Assembly (NCBI GenBank): GCA_963744915.1
Contig: CAVUUY010000013.1
Span: 372,001 to 436,000 of the forward strand
Reading direction: 5' to 3'
DNA from: DATAFF01 sp963744915
Lineage (GTDB): Bacteria; Pseudomonadota; Alphaproteobacteria; Rhizobiales; Aestuariivirgaceae
Length of the DNA: 64,000 nucleotides
In this document: piece by piece, positions 63,967 through 64,000 of the stretch
Layout: the number at the start of each line of letters is the position of its first letter
Numbering within the stretch: the stretch's first letter is position 1
Notes under the pieces: generated by a model
Seen by the model: only the letters and a program-made list of their open reading frames with translations
The model's database searches: none
Told to the model about the DNA's origin: nothing
Position numbers and translations under genes: made by a program

Positions 63967-64000
63967 ATGTCCAAAACGCCGCGTTATGTGTTGATTGTTC
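63967..64000 (+). CDS. Start of an unidentified gene, 3' partial
   Basis: ATG 63967 opens 'MSKTPRYVLIV' and runs off the window. It is divergent from the gene ending at 63891. Too short to identify. Confidence 0.4.
   Translation, partial: MSKTPRYVLIV

Noticed and set aside
1..64000. CRISPR arrays, rRNA genes, complete tRNA genes, anti-phage defence systems
   Set aside because: Looked for on both strands; no repeat-spacer pattern, conserved RNA or defence-gene motif was seen.

Overview
The window reads as a high-GC alphaproteobacterial chromosome, most likely Hyphomicrobiales (Rhizobiales). Evidence: a cobHIJLM-type cobalamin operon, a PyrC of the alphaproteobacterial type, a MucR/Ros regulator, DUF1127 and DUF5681 proteins, class III cyclases with TPR or GAF modules, FNR/FixK-type boxes, and two sites matching the alphaproteobacterial general-stress sigma factor EcfG (GGAAC-N16/17-CGTT). 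The last 2 kb (from about 62.0 kb) looks different in base composition and gene type and may come from another organism.

Layout. 1-8.7 kb: compact housekeeping block (SleB hydrolase, NUDIX, PyrC, YgfZ, Tag glycosylase, HD hydrolase, small phosphatase, Sua5/TsaC, LysR regulator, DUF1127 protein). 8.6-14.8 kb: a tight minus-strand cobalamin operon, cbiX-cobH-cobL-cobI-(cbiG-cobJ fusion)-cobM. 14.9-18.0 kb: a decayed terminase/DUF5681 phage-like unit between two ~75-bp direct repeats. 18-46 kb: an accessory island of stress and microaerobic genes (flavodoxin, USP, two cupredoxins, cupin, NRAMP-like transporter, cytochrome c with a membrane cyclase, two CsbD proteins, phosphoketolase) mixed with many broken genes and IS remnants. 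Five intact FNR/FixK-like palindromes and two degenerate ones lie upstream of genes here. Two paralogous small membrane proteins (45 and 43 aa) each sit behind an EcfG-type promoter. 46-53 kb: phosphatase, class II photolyase, VOC protein, a DUF1624-like membrane protein with a 276-bp in-frame tandem duplication, and a duplicated small membrane gene flanking a TPR fragment. 53-62 kb: MucR regulator, GAF-cyclase, FecR-like protein, and an exopolysaccharide export cluster (Wza-like, outer-membrane barrel, Wzz/Wzc-like) carrying many frameshifts. 62-64 kb: truncated LacI regulator, EthD-YbaK fusion, small membrane protein and the start of one more gene.

Functional picture. The island between 18 and 46 kb looks like a low-oxygen and stress-response region: FNR/FixK-type control of copper/redox proteins, USP, CsbD and a cyclase-cytochrome c operon, EcfG control of small membrane proteins, and phosphoketolase for acetyl-phosphate production. 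Single-base frameshifts are frequent after 15 kb, above all in 50-52 kb and 57-62 kb; whether they are decay or sequencing indels cannot be settled from the sequence alone. All family assignments come from recognising motifs by eye; no database search was run.
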